A stretch of DNA of 33,621 nucleotides, from contig SVEW01000003.1 in assembly GCA_015057205.1 (NCBI GenBank), positions 1 to 33,621 of the forward strand. The letters run 5' to 3'. The notes under the pieces were generated by a model. The model was not told the DNA's origin. It searched no databases and saw nothing but the letters and a program-made list of their open reading frames with translations. Made by a program: the position numbers and the translations under genes. This document shows positions 1 to 7,321 of the stretch, one piece after another. The first letter of the stretch is position 1. Each line of letters begins with the position of its first letter. The stretch comes from Lachnospiraceae bacterium. Its GTDB lineage: Bacteria; Bacillota; Clostridia; Lachnospirales; Lachnospiraceae.

Positions 1-798
1 AGCCGGTTCCGCATTCGCATAACAATATCTGCACAGATGTTTGCAGGTATTATACGCCCCAATATCACAAGACAAATAGCAGGCGCATTCTGCCCGCGCC
101 CCTTTCTTTTTCGGTGCATCCAGGCGTTTGCCAATAGCTTTTTCATAATCGCTGATACGCATACAACCACCGCAATCCGCCCCAAAAACCGCCAGTTCAT
201 CCCCCTCGGCGCAAGGTTTAAGCGTCATGCCGTGACGCGTAGCAATATCCACAAATGCTTTCCCTAACCGCAGCCTTTTTTCTTCCGTCACTTCCTGCGC
301 CTCCGGAAAATTCCGTCGAACCTTTGGATACAAATCCAGAAAACTAATAACCGCCGTTTGTGTATATCCTTCCAAAGCGCATGCGATCTGTTCAAAGGCA
401 TGAATATGGTACGCTTCCGTATACCGTTCCGATACAAAAACCGGGTCGTAACGCCAGCCAATGGCGTCTATGCCCACCATATCTGACAATTTCCGAAAAT
501 CCGCCAACAATCTATGTTTATCCGGTACATTTGGCTCGATATCTTTGCCATAGGATGTGATTGTCACATACCAAAACTGTCCGTACTCCTTAAGCAGGGC
601 CATATAAGGAAACATAGGTGCCGGATTTTTGGTACAAAACCCAATCACATCTACCACCGCCGGATCCAATCGATATCTGCTAACCTGATTCGGATTATAA
701 GGATTGCGAACACAAACAAAGCCTTCTTTTAACCGATTTGCAAACCATTCCGCATAAAAAGCCGGAATATCCGTCCGTTGGCCGGTGTTAATAATCAT
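1..798 (-). CDS. DUF1848 family protein (C-terminus cut by window edge)
   Basis: The reading frame is open from the ATG at 796-798 to the window edge, giving 266 codons. The start has a GGAGG site seven bases upstream. The N-terminus (MIINTGQRTDIPAFY) and the segments FCTKNPAPM and FWYVTITSYGKDIEPNVP are those of the DUF1848 family, whose biochemical role is unknown to me. Near the end there is a cysteine cluster including CKHLCRYC (C252, C256, C259). This has the CX3CX2C spacing of a radical-SAM Fe-S motif, but it sits at the C-terminal rather than the N-terminal end. By family length, roughly 30-50 residues are missing beyond position 1. A possible promoter lies at 828-856, so the gene is probably transcribed alone. 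Family assignment is confident; function is not. Confidence 0.85.
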   Translation of the reverse strand, partial: MIINTGQRTDIPAFYAEWFANRLKEGFVCVRNPYNPNQVSRYRLDPAVVDVIGFCTKNPAPMFPYMALLKEYGQFWYVTITSYGKDIEPNVPDKHRLLADFRKLSDMVGIDAIGWRYDPVFVSERYTEAYHIHAFEQIACALEGYTQTAVISFLDLYPKVRRNFPEAQEVTEEKRLRLGKAFVDIATRHGMTLKPCAEGDELAVFGADCGGCMRISDYEKAIGKRLDAPKKKGARAECACYLSCDIGAYNTCKHLCRYCYANAEPA

Positions 799-827
799 AC
801 CGATTCCTCCATCCATTCTTTCTCTTT

Positions 828-856
828 ATGATAAAACATTCCTTCCACGGATGCAA
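828..856 (-). promoter_or_regulatory. probable sigma-A promoter for the DUF1848 gene
   Basis: On the minus strand TTGCAT (851-856) and TATCAT (828-833) are separated by 17 bases. The -10 matches five of six consensus bases and the -35 four of six. The start codon at 798 is about 30 bases downstream of the -10. Confidence 0.45.
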
Positions 857-869
857 CCATTGCCTAAGC

Positions 870-918
870 ATCGAAATGCGGAGATTGCCAAAAGTCATCT
901 TCCAACAATCTCCGCATT
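870..918 (-). terminator. hairpin after the 117-aa gene
   Basis: A perfect 13-bp inverted repeat (875-887 with 906-918) closes an 18-base loop directly after the stop codon of the 117-aa gene. The run of T after the stem on the minus strand is very short, so it may be a weak terminator or an RNA-stabilising hairpin. Confidence 0.5.
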
Positions 919-919
919 A

Positions 920-1273
920 CTAATTATGTTTCCCTTTTATTAGCCCAAACCGTCTTCGCGTTAAATAAGTTTCGGTTACTCCCACAAATACAATTAACAT
1001 AAAAGAATACTTTGAGCCGGTGAATGCAATCATATACATGAGGCAGAATACTATTATGGATAGAATAAAACGAATTTTAGTAGCACCCTCTTTTTCGCTC
1101 CATCTAAAAACGGTAAAAAAAATCGCACTAACTAGAATTGCCCCAAACACCCCTTGTCCCCCAAAAAATATCCACGAATATGTCTCATTGAAATTCTGAT
1201 TATATTCTATGCACGCCACCAAAGACATTGCAGTTGCCAAAATCCCGATTGCACCAGTTTGATACATCCTCAT
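920..1273 (-). CDS. small hypothetical membrane protein, 117 aa
   Basis: I do not recognise a family. The ATG at 1271-1273 is preceded by AGAGGAGA with good spacing. The protein is mostly hydrophobic, with about four candidate membrane segments, near residues 8-22, 34-54, 68-84 and 88-104. It has a short charged linker (RWSEKEGATK) in the middle and a basic tail (RRRFGLIKGK). It follows the 150-aa gene by about 20 bases on the same strand, so the two are probably co-transcribed, and a hairpin follows its stop. No signal sequence or known motif is visible. The pair sits between a DUF1848 gene and a regulator pointing the other way, a typical accessory position. Confidence 0.6.
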   Translation of the reverse strand: MRMYQTGAIGILATAMSLVACIEYNQNFNETYSWIFFGGQGVFGAILVSAIFFTVFRWSEKEGATKIRFILSIIVFCLMYMIAFTGSKYSFMLIVFVGVTETYLTRRRFGLIKGKHN

Positions 1274-1294
1274 ACATTTCTCCTCTATTCAATT

Positions 1295-1729
1295 CTAAAA
1301 AATACCATAGACATACTCTGCATCCTGCGCTTCCAAACAGCTCAGCGCCCATATAATGGTGGCGTTGGCCTCCACCGAGTCATTATCAAGATATATCTCC
1401 GTTCCATAATGACTACACGAAAACCGCTTTCCTGCCGTAACCGTAAAATACGGAATAAATTTCCTATCTATTGCTTGATCTTCTGGTTTTGTCTCTGCTA
1501 TGAGTTCCTCAAGCATTTCGTCTGACACGATACCTTTAATGGAAATTTCTAGTCGCGAATTGTCTTCTTCGCTTATTTTCCCATATTTCAAAGCTTTCCT
1601 GATTTCTTCATCTTGATCATTCCAACACCGAATTTCAAATTCGTCCCCTACCTTCACAAAATGTGAAAAAAGGAAATTCCAAAACTCTTTACCCGGGTTA
1701 CAATCAAGCGTATAGATACAGCAATTCAT
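1295..1729 (-). CDS. hypothetical cytoplasmic protein, about 144 aa
   Basis: No family is recognised. The frame can be extended to an ATG at 1747, but the next ATG, at 1727-1729 (protein begins MNCCIYTLD), has an AGAGAGG site about seven bases upstream and is preferred. The protein is soluble, acidic (runs such as WNDQDEE and SEEDNSRLE) and contains several aromatic residues. It ends EAQDAEYVYGIF. Single-gene acidic proteins of this size next to a membrane protein can be immunity or phage-related genes, but nothing here proves that. It appears to be the first gene of a two-gene unit with the 117-aa membrane protein. Confidence 0.5.
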   Translation of the reverse strand: MNCCIYTLDCNPGKEFWNFLFSHFVKVGDEFEIRCWNDQDEEIRKALKYGKISEEDNSRLEISIKGIVSDEMLEELIAETKPEDQAIDRKFIPYFTVTAGKRFSCSHYGTEIYLDNDSVEANATIIWALSCLEAQDAEYVYGIF

Positions 1730-1903
1730 TCCTAATCCTCTCTTCATACCTCGGTTTGCTTAAGCAATTATAAACTAGCACAATCGTCCCTTCCCCACAA
1801 GGGGGCGTTTTGTGCCACTTTTCCCAAAGCACTTGACTCTCACCTTATATTTATGTTTCAATGGAATCTGGGTTAAATATTATAAGATTATAAGGGGGCG
1901 CAA

Positions 1904-3688
1904 ATGAAAAGCACCAAATTTTCAAACTACATGAAACAACGTATGGCACGCTTAAATATTCCTGCCAGATATATATATTACGGAATCATCGACAAAAAAG
2001 GCTTTTATCGCATTCTAAACGATGAATACACGCCCAACTTTTGGATTACCAATCACTTACTATCACGAATGGGCGTCAACACCAATAGTTTATTTCAATA
2101 CGTAAACTCCAAGGATTTTAAGGCGATATCCCTTCGTAACGAGATTGTCTATGCCCTTAACCGCCATGAGTATTCTGCGGTTTCCGATATGTTAGAGAAC
2201 AATTGGCTACCCTTATGCCATTCAAACACTCTACTACTCCAATTTTATTATACGGTAAAAGTAATGCTATCCAGCCAAAACGGCAACGCTGATTCTATCA
2301 CTTTAAGTTACGTAGAATCCGCGCTATCACTCACCCTTCCCAACTTTACACAGATTGATTGCCTATCCTACTGCCTGTCCTATCAGGAATTGGATTTATT
2401 ACTTGATTTTTACCATTATAGCAACGAAAGCTCTAGCGAACGCTTTTTAGAAATCTACCACTATGTCAACAAGCGATGTTACGATAGCAAATGTGCTTCC
2501 TTTGTTCAGCCCAAGGCCCTGGTGTACTACCTGCAATGCACATTTACCTCCAACGAATCCCTGGAGTTGTCAAAAGCACACGCATTAGTCTCCCTCTGCC
2601 AGGACACGTTGACACTCTTAAAGAAAAACAATTCTACCTATTTTTTGGTGGAAATTCATAATTATCTAATAAAATTATTAAGATATCTATTTAATCAAAC
2701 CGCCGATACGGCTTACTTGTCGCTACTAAACAGAAGCGAGCTACTTTTGCAAACATTGGATTATATAGAATCCATCTTAGCCTGTTCATTCAAAACAACC
2801 GGTTCGTCGATTATATACAGCATTAACCGCATTGAAGACATCTGCCAGACCATACACGTGCGTCGAAAAACGCTCGGTCTGACAAGACCGGCTCTTTGCG
2901 AGGAAATCTGCAACCTGACTACCCTAAAGCGCATCGAAGGTGGTCATTCCTCCCCTTACAGCTATACCAGGGACTTGCTCTTTCAAAAGCTACGTCTTCC
3001 TACGGAAGCTTTGAAGGATTCCATAATTGTAGAAAATGACGTGCAACGCCAGCGATTGTCTACCTATCGCCAACTTGTTAATCAAGCAAAATGGGATGAG
3101 GCTAAACAGCTCTTAGACGAGCTGTCTGCGGCATGTGATTTGCAGGACAAGTATACGCTTCAATCCGTTCTTAGAATGTACGATTCCTGCCACGTTGAAA
3201 AAAATCATCTCCCGCCTTCGGACTCGCAAGAAACAGCACGTTTTAACTTAGAGCTTACTTTGCCGCTAGAAAAAATCGAGCATGCTTCGCAACTTTATTT
3301 TACACAAAATGAGCTCCTTTGTTTTTTGGATTATGTACGAGCGTGCCCCTCCCTTTCCAAAAAGAAGACGCTTCGCATCCTTGAAAATTACATGAACCAA
3401 TTTTCAGAAAGCGAGCGTCAAACCAACTGGCTATTTCGAAACGAACTTATTTTAAGCACATTGCTTGACGAGTACTTAAACCTCAAAGACTTGGAAATGA
3501 TTAATAAATATTTGCAAGCGCTTTTACAAGCATCCATTGTAAATAAACGTAGCTACTTTTTTAGTGATTTACTATACTTACTGGAAAAACTAGATTTGAT
3601 TTCCTTTTTCCCGTCATTTCCATATCATCTGTTATCAGAACTAGCCTCAAACAATTACAGATTAACCTATTATAAGAATAAAATCTAA
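1904..3688 (+). CDS. XRE-family / TPR-type transcriptional regulator, duplicated architecture
   Basis: A 594-aa protein with AAGGGGG five bases before its ATG. A canonical XRE helix-turn-helix lies in the middle, about residues 311-366 (VRRKTLGLTRPALCEEIC, then LKRIEGG). It is followed by helical TPR-like repeats. Residues 4-60 resemble a degenerate HTH, and the following helices repeat what comes after the central HTH. For example ESALSLTLPNF and QELDLLLDFYHY in the first half align with FNLELTLPLEKI and NELLCFLDYVRA in the second. The protein therefore looks like two fused HTH-TPR modules, the first having lost its DNA-binding signature. Related Rgg/PlcR-type XRE-TPR proteins bind peptides or other small signals. 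No peptide pheromone gene is obvious beside it. Target genes are unknown; the SOS cassette downstream has its own promoter. Confidence 0.75.
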   Translation: MKSTKFSNYMKQRMARLNIPARYIYYGIIDKKGFYRILNDEYTPNFWITNHLLSRMGVNTNSLFQYVNSKDFKAISLRNEIVYALNRHEYSAVSDMLENNWLPLCHSNTLLLQFYYTVKVMLSSQNGNADSITLSYVESALSLTLPNFTQIDCLSYCLSYQELDLLLDFYHYSNESSSERFLEIYHYVNKRCYDSKCASFVQPKALVYYLQCTFTSNESLELSKAHALVSLCQDTLTLLKKNNSTYFLVEIHNYLIKLLRYLFNQTADTAYLSLLNRSELLLQTLDYIESILACSFKTTGSSIIYSINRIEDICQTIHVRRKTLGLTRPALCEEICNLTTLKRIEGGHSSPYSYTRDLLFQKLRLPTEALKDSIIVENDVQRQRLSTYRQLVNQAKWDEAKQLLDELSAACDLQDKYTLQSVLRMYDSCHVEKNHLPPSDSQETARFNLELTLPLEKIEHASQLYFTQNELLCFLDYVRACPSLSKKKTLRILENYMNQFSESERQTNWLFRNELILSTLLDEYLNLKDLEMINKYLQALLQASIVNKRSYFFSDLLYLLEKLDLISFFPSFPYHLLSELASNNYRLTYYKNKI

Positions 3689-3704
3689 ATCCAAAATTTC
3701 CCTC

Positions 3705-3733
3705 TTTACAAATTCGAATATTTGTTCTATAAT
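3705..3733 (+). promoter_or_regulatory. sigma-A promoter of the uvrX cassette
   Basis: TTTACA (3705-3710) and a perfect TATAAT (3728-3733) are separated by exactly 17 bases. The spacer and first base of the -10 are occupied by a LexA-like box, so repressor binding would block polymerase. The translation start at 3786 leaves a leader of roughly 45 bases. Confidence 0.75.
3715..3728 (+). promoter_or_regulatory. LexA/DinR (SOS) box 1
   Basis: CGAATATTTGTTCT closely follows the Gram-positive SOS operator CGAAC-N4-GTTCG (established consensus), with one mismatch in each half-site. It overlaps the -10 hexamer. Confidence 0.65.
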
Positions 3734-3751
3734 CATTCTTACCAAATCATT

Positions 3752-3765
3752 CGAACGCTTGTTTG
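3752..3765 (+). promoter_or_regulatory. LexA/DinR (SOS) box 2
   Basis: CGAACGCTTGTTTG has a perfect left half-site and one mismatch in the right half-site. It lies in the transcribed leader, 37 bp (about 3.5 helical turns) from box 1, just before the ribosome binding site. Confidence 0.65.
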
Positions 3766-3785
3766 TTTTTCTAAGAGGTGATTGC

Positions 3786-5180
3786 ATGAGTATTTACATT
3801 GCCATTGATATGAAGAGTTTTTACGCATCCGTGGAATGTGTGGCCCGTGGACTCAATCCGCTGACAGCGCGCCTGCTTGTGGCGGATGAGTCCCGTTCTG
3901 ATAAGACCATTTGTCTTGCTGTATCGCCGGCGCTAAAGGCGCTGGGTGTACCAAGCCGGCCACGTTTATTTGAGGCGAAGCAGGCCATTCATTATTATGA
4001 GAAGTGTCACAATGTGAAAGTGGACTATTTTATTGCCTGCCCGCGTATGACTACCTATGAGAAGATTTCTGCCGATATTTACGGCATCTATTTGCGCTAC
4101 GCTGCACCGGAAGACATTCATGTATACAGCATTGATGAATGTTTTATTGATGCAACGCCCTATCTTCACCTTTATCACTCGCAGGCGAAGAAGGCCGGCC
4201 GGCATCCGGCGCATATCATGGCCATGTCCATCATCCACGATGTGTTAAGAAATACTGGTATAACCGCCACCGTCGGTCTTGGAACGAACTTGTATCTTGC
4301 CAAGGTTGCCATGGATATTGTTGCGAAGAATGCACCTGCCGATAAGGATGGGGTTCGCATTGCCTATTTGAATGAAGATTTGTATAAATTTCGTCTTTGG
4401 AATCACCGTCCTCTTACAGATTTTTGGCAGATAGGTAACGGCAAGGCAAGACGCCTCGAGACCAATATGCTGTTTACTATGGGAGACATTGCAGAGAAGT
4501 CGCAGATTGACGAAGAGTGGTTTTACCGCACCTTCGGTATCGATGCCGAAATTCTAATCGATCATGCCTGGGGAATTGAGCCTGTTCGCATGTGTGATAT
4601 CAAGAATTACCAAAGCGACTCTTCTTCCCTTACCAATGGACAGGTATTACCCCGTCCTTACACTTATAAGGAGGCTCGCACGGTTTTCAAAGAGATGGTT
4701 GAGGTGCTATGTACCGATATGTACAAGAAACACGTTGTTTCTGATCAGTTTAGCTGGTACATCAGTTACGATTACAAGAGCCTCGAAGTCTGTCCGCACT
4801 ACGACGGCCCTCTTACTGTGGATTACTATGGACGCTTGCACCCGAAACATGCCTCGGGAACGGTCCGCCTTCCTCACGAGACCAGTATTCCCGGCGAGGT
4901 TCGTCAAGCTATGCTGCTTGCTTTTGATGCCAAGACGGACCATCGTCTACTCTTCCGTCGTCTCGGTGTCAATGCCGGCAATTTGCAACCGGATAACGGC
5001 ATTTTTCAGTTGGATTTGTTTACCGATTACGACGCCCTCGATAAAGAACGCCGCCTGCAACGTGCCACATCAGAAGTTAGGACACGATATGGCGAGAACG
5101 CAGTTTTGAAAGGAATGAATTTTTTGGAAGGTGCTACCACCAGGGAACGCAATAAGCAGATCGGTGGACATCGCGCCTAG
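3786..5180 (+). CDS. uvrX: Y-family DNA polymerase, UvrX/UmuC type (translesion synthesis)
   Basis: A 464-aa error-prone translesion polymerase. The ATG at 3786 is chosen because AGAGGTG lies six bases upstream; a TTG nine codons earlier falls inside an SOS box. Catalytic acidic residues are visible as D8 in IAIDMKSFYASVE and D117/E118 in YSIDECF. GLGTNLYLAKVA is the conserved helix of the palm/thumb region. The C-terminal part corresponds to the little-finger domain. Length fits the UvrX/ImpB-MucB-SamB family of Firmicutes. It heads a cassette with a YolD-like gene (starting nine bases after its stop) and a SRAP gene, behind two LexA-like boxes, so induction by DNA damage is the expected control. 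DinB is a less likely name because of the length and the YolD partner. Confidence 0.9.
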   Translation: MSIYIAIDMKSFYASVECVARGLNPLTARLLVADESRSDKTICLAVSPALKALGVPSRPRLFEAKQAIHYYEKCHNVKVDYFIACPRMTTYEKISADIYGIYLRYAAPEDIHVYSIDECFIDATPYLHLYHSQAKKAGRHPAHIMAMSIIHDVLRNTGITATVGLGTNLYLAKVAMDIVAKNAPADKDGVRIAYLNEDLYKFRLWNHRPLTDFWQIGNGKARRLETNMLFTMGDIAEKSQIDEEWFYRTFGIDAEILIDHAWGIEPVRMCDIKNYQSDSSSLTNGQVLPRPYTYKEARTVFKEMVEVLCTDMYKKHVVSDQFSWYISYDYKSLEVCPHYDGPLTVDYYGRLHPKHASGTVRLPHETSIPGEVRQAMLLAFDAKTDHRLLFRRLGVNAGNLQPDNGIFQLDLFTDYDALDKERRLQRATSEVRTRYGENAVLKGMNFLEGATTRERNKQIGGHRA

Positions 5181-5189
5181 GAGTTTGTT

Positions 5190-5384
5190 ATGAAAGCAAA
5201 GAAAGACCTCTGTCCTCCAGACTTTCGCTACCGCGCTGTATATGAGCGCGGGAAGCCTGACCACAGCAACAAAGATAGTTTCTACGTGAAGCATCCACCC
5301 ATGGATTTATCACGTCGAGCAAAGATTTTTAATCCCTTTGATGCCCTAAAGGGATTTTCCGAGGAATTACGTAAGCGAGAGTAA
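5190..5384 (+). CDS. YolD-like small protein linked to UvrX
   Basis: A 64-aa protein beginning nine bases after the polymerase stop, with TAGGAG overlapping that stop as its ribosome binding site. The core DLSRRAKIFNPFDALKGF matches the YolD-like family, whose members are typically encoded next to UvrX-type Y-family polymerases in Firmicutes. YolD-like proteins are thought to modulate UvrX, but the mechanism is not established to my knowledge. It is highly charged and has no membrane segment. Co-transcription with the polymerase is very likely from the spacing. Confidence 0.7.
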   Translation: MKAKKDLCPPDFRYRAVYERGKPDHSNKDSFYVKHPPMDLSRRAKIFNPFDALKGFSEELRKRE

Positions 5385-5429
5385 GAAGCCCTCCCTTTTG
5401 GTATCCTGTTTTATGTGAGGTGAAGAATT

Positions 5430-6068
5430 ATGTGTACACGTTATTTTATGGATGATGTACCAAGACAATTGGCTGATATTATTATGACCGCCAGGAATTC
5501 GCGGCTTACCAATAAGATGATTAATAAATTTTCCAGACCACTGGTTACCGTAGGGGAAGTGCGACCTACTGACATCGTTCCGGTAATCGCACCGAATACC
5601 AAGGGTGAACGGGCAATTTATCCCATGCGATGGGGCTTTCAGAACCCCCACCACAATTCAATTCTATTCAATGCCCGAACCGAAACTGCCGGCACAAAGC
5701 CCACTTTTCAAGAAGCATGGCAGTCACATCGCTGTGTGATTCCTGCCTCCTACTATTTTGAATGGCAGCATTTTAAGAGTCCGGATGGCAAAGAAAAGAC
5801 CGGAGCCAAATATGCCATTCAGCCCTACGACTCGGAATTTACCTGGCTTTGTGGTTTGTACCGCATCGAAGATGGCATTCCATATTTTGTTATTTTAACC
5901 AGAGAACCCGGCCCGCACTTGGCTGAGATTCACGATCGTATGCCACTCATTTTACCGCCGGAGCGTATCAATGAATGGATTATGCCAACTACCGACCCGA
6001 ATACCCTGTTACCTTATGCGTTAACCGATATGATCATAGAAAAGCAGTTTAAAGACAGTTCTTCTTAG
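5430..6068 (+). CDS. SRAP / YedK-HMCES family abasic-site DNA-protein crosslinker
   Basis: A 212-aa member of the SOS-response-associated peptidase family, which binds abasic sites in single-stranded DNA and forms a covalent thiazolidine link through the Cys exposed after Met removal. That Cys is present (MCTRYF, C2). The other conserved residues are visible: N81 in FNARTE, E111 in YYFEW and H168 in IHDRMPLIL. RWGF and VIPASYYFEW are family signatures. The second residue rules out any other start, and GTGAGGTG precedes the ATG. It lies 45 bases after the YolD-like gene, so it is probably the third gene of the SOS cassette. Its 3' end overlaps the convergent 394-aa gene by 48 bases. Length is normal for the family. 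Confidence 0.9.
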   Translation: MCTRYFMDDVPRQLADIIMTARNSRLTNKMINKFSRPLVTVGEVRPTDIVPVIAPNTKGERAIYPMRWGFQNPHHNSILFNARTETAGTKPTFQEAWQSHRCVIPASYYFEWQHFKSPDGKEKTGAKYAIQPYDSEFTWLCGLYRIEDGIPYFVILTREPGPHLAEIHDRMPLILPPERINEWIMPTTDPNTLLPYALTDMIIEKQFKDSSS

Positions 6069-7205
6069 CTGATACACGAACTGTCTCCACTCCTTTTCAC
6101 GTTGTTTTTCAATTTCCTTTACAATTACCCGTACAGTAGCTGCAACATCTTCCATAATCCCAGCTATCTGCTCATCAATTGCGCGTTCTTCTGCCGCTAA
6201 ATGCTTTGCAAAGGTATACTTACGAATCACTTCCAGCATGGCATATAGTCCGCGCCCATCCATGCCCTGATTATGGTAACCGGATGTTATGTAGCGTTCC
6301 TTTGGTGACAAACGCACGTAATTATTATGCCATAAAGACAGCTGCGCTTCTTCAAATCCCTTGATTAACCAGGTATCTTCCGCACCTTTTACCCATAGAG
6401 TATTCGTATCTTCCATTCTCAATTTCAAACCATAGCTAAGTGCCATGCGTTCTAAATCATCCGTTCGTAAATTTCTACTCTTCAGCATATAATCCACCCT
6501 GCCGATTTGCTTCACGTAAGGATGGCACATCTGCCGTATATAACTTTTTCGTGCACACAGGCAACACATTTCACGATCTTCCGGCCGTTTTTCGGTTGCC
6601 TGAAAAGCTTCCGCTGGAATTTCATGAATCAGTTCGCACTCCTTATCATGGTACACTTGTTCCATCTCGGAATAAAAGAAATGATTATGCGGATTAGCCA
6701 ATGCACTTTGCATACGCCCCCAGGCTTGCTTATTCTCATTCAGTTGTGTGCGTGCTTTTCGAACAATACAATCATTCTCAACAACGGCCCGGCTTCCCCT
6801 TCTATCTAAGAATCCCAAATCCAATATATCTTCCGGTTCCTCACACCAAACGTCCTCACCGCTATCTTTTGCAATTTGAATTCCCAGTGCAACTCCGTTT
6901 TTAACATACTTCCAAATATTATTAAATACGTTTTCCTGAATCAGTACACATTCTTCTTTTTCGAACCACTTGACGTTTTCCATACAAATGAGGCGCCCTT
7001 CCCTTTCGGATTGAAAAATCAGCTTTCCTCTCTCGAAATCTGACTGTCGAACCCCAAATACTTTTTCAAAAGAAAAATCTTTAGGGTAAACCACTAACTG
7101 CAAGTCCCACAAATCCTCATCCCACAGAAAAAAATCTTCATCACCAAACCGCATTTTCCCTTCGACTTCATCTTTATATAATTCTTTTTTACTACGTACC
7201 TCCAC
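6021..7205 (-). CDS. hypothetical protein with possible zinc-binding module, 394 aa
   Basis: Unrecognised. A GTG at 7205 has GGGGGT about nine bases upstream; an ATG at 7154 (protein starting MRFGDED) with GAAGGG in front is an alternative. The N-terminal third is acidic and aromatic. In the middle, YHDKECELIH (H186, C190) followed by MCCLCARKSY (C214, C215, C217) resembles the H-x3-C ... C-x2-C pattern of small zinc modules. The C-terminal part is helical and rich in Glu and Arg (REKEWRQFVYQLRR). No catalytic motif is evident. The gene converges on the SRAP gene with a 48-base overlap of coding sequence, so the two may interfere in transcription. I infer a real gene from its length, consistent composition and plausible start. 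Confidence 0.65.
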   Translation of the reverse strand: MEVRSKKELYKDEVEGKMRFGDEDFFLWDEDLWDLQLVVYPKDFSFEKVFGVRQSDFERGKLIFQSEREGRLICMENVKWFEKEECVLIQENVFNNIWKYVKNGVALGIQIAKDSGEDVWCEEPEDILDLGFLDRRGSRAVVENDCIVRKARTQLNENKQAWGRMQSALANPHNHFFYSEMEQVYHDKECELIHEIPAEAFQATEKRPEDREMCCLCARKSYIRQMCHPYVKQIGRVDYMLKSRNLRTDDLERMALSYGLKLRMEDTNTLWVKGAEDTWLIKGFEEAQLSLWHNNYVRLSPKERYITSGYHNQGMDGRGLYAMLEVIRKYTFAKHLAAEERAIDEQIAGIMEDVAATVRVIVKEIEKQREKEWRQFVYQLRRTVFKLLFYDHIG

Positions 7206-7290
7206 TTCCTACTTACCCCCATGTATTTTTACCTACTTTATAAACGTACTACAAAATTAACATTTTTTCAACAAAGCAGAAAATTAAATA

Positions 7291-7316
7291 CAAAAAAGAA
7301 CCGGTTTCCCGGTTCT
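7291..7316 (-). terminator. rho-independent terminator of prfC
   Basis: On the minus strand an eight-pair stem (AGAACCGG with CCGGTTCT) is closed by a GAAA tetraloop and followed by six T. It begins six bases after the prfC stop. Confidence 0.92.
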
Positions 7317-7321
7317 CCTTA

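Noticed and set aside
1801..1903. Promoter TTGACT at 1833-1838 for the XRE-TPR regulator
   Set aside because: No acceptable -10 lies 16-18 bases downstream; nearby AT-rich matches have wrong spacing.
3759..3785. Longer UvrX N-terminus from the TTG at 3759
   Set aside because: This TTG lies inside an SOS box without a ribosome binding site; the ATG at 3786 gives the family start and has AGAGGTG upstream.
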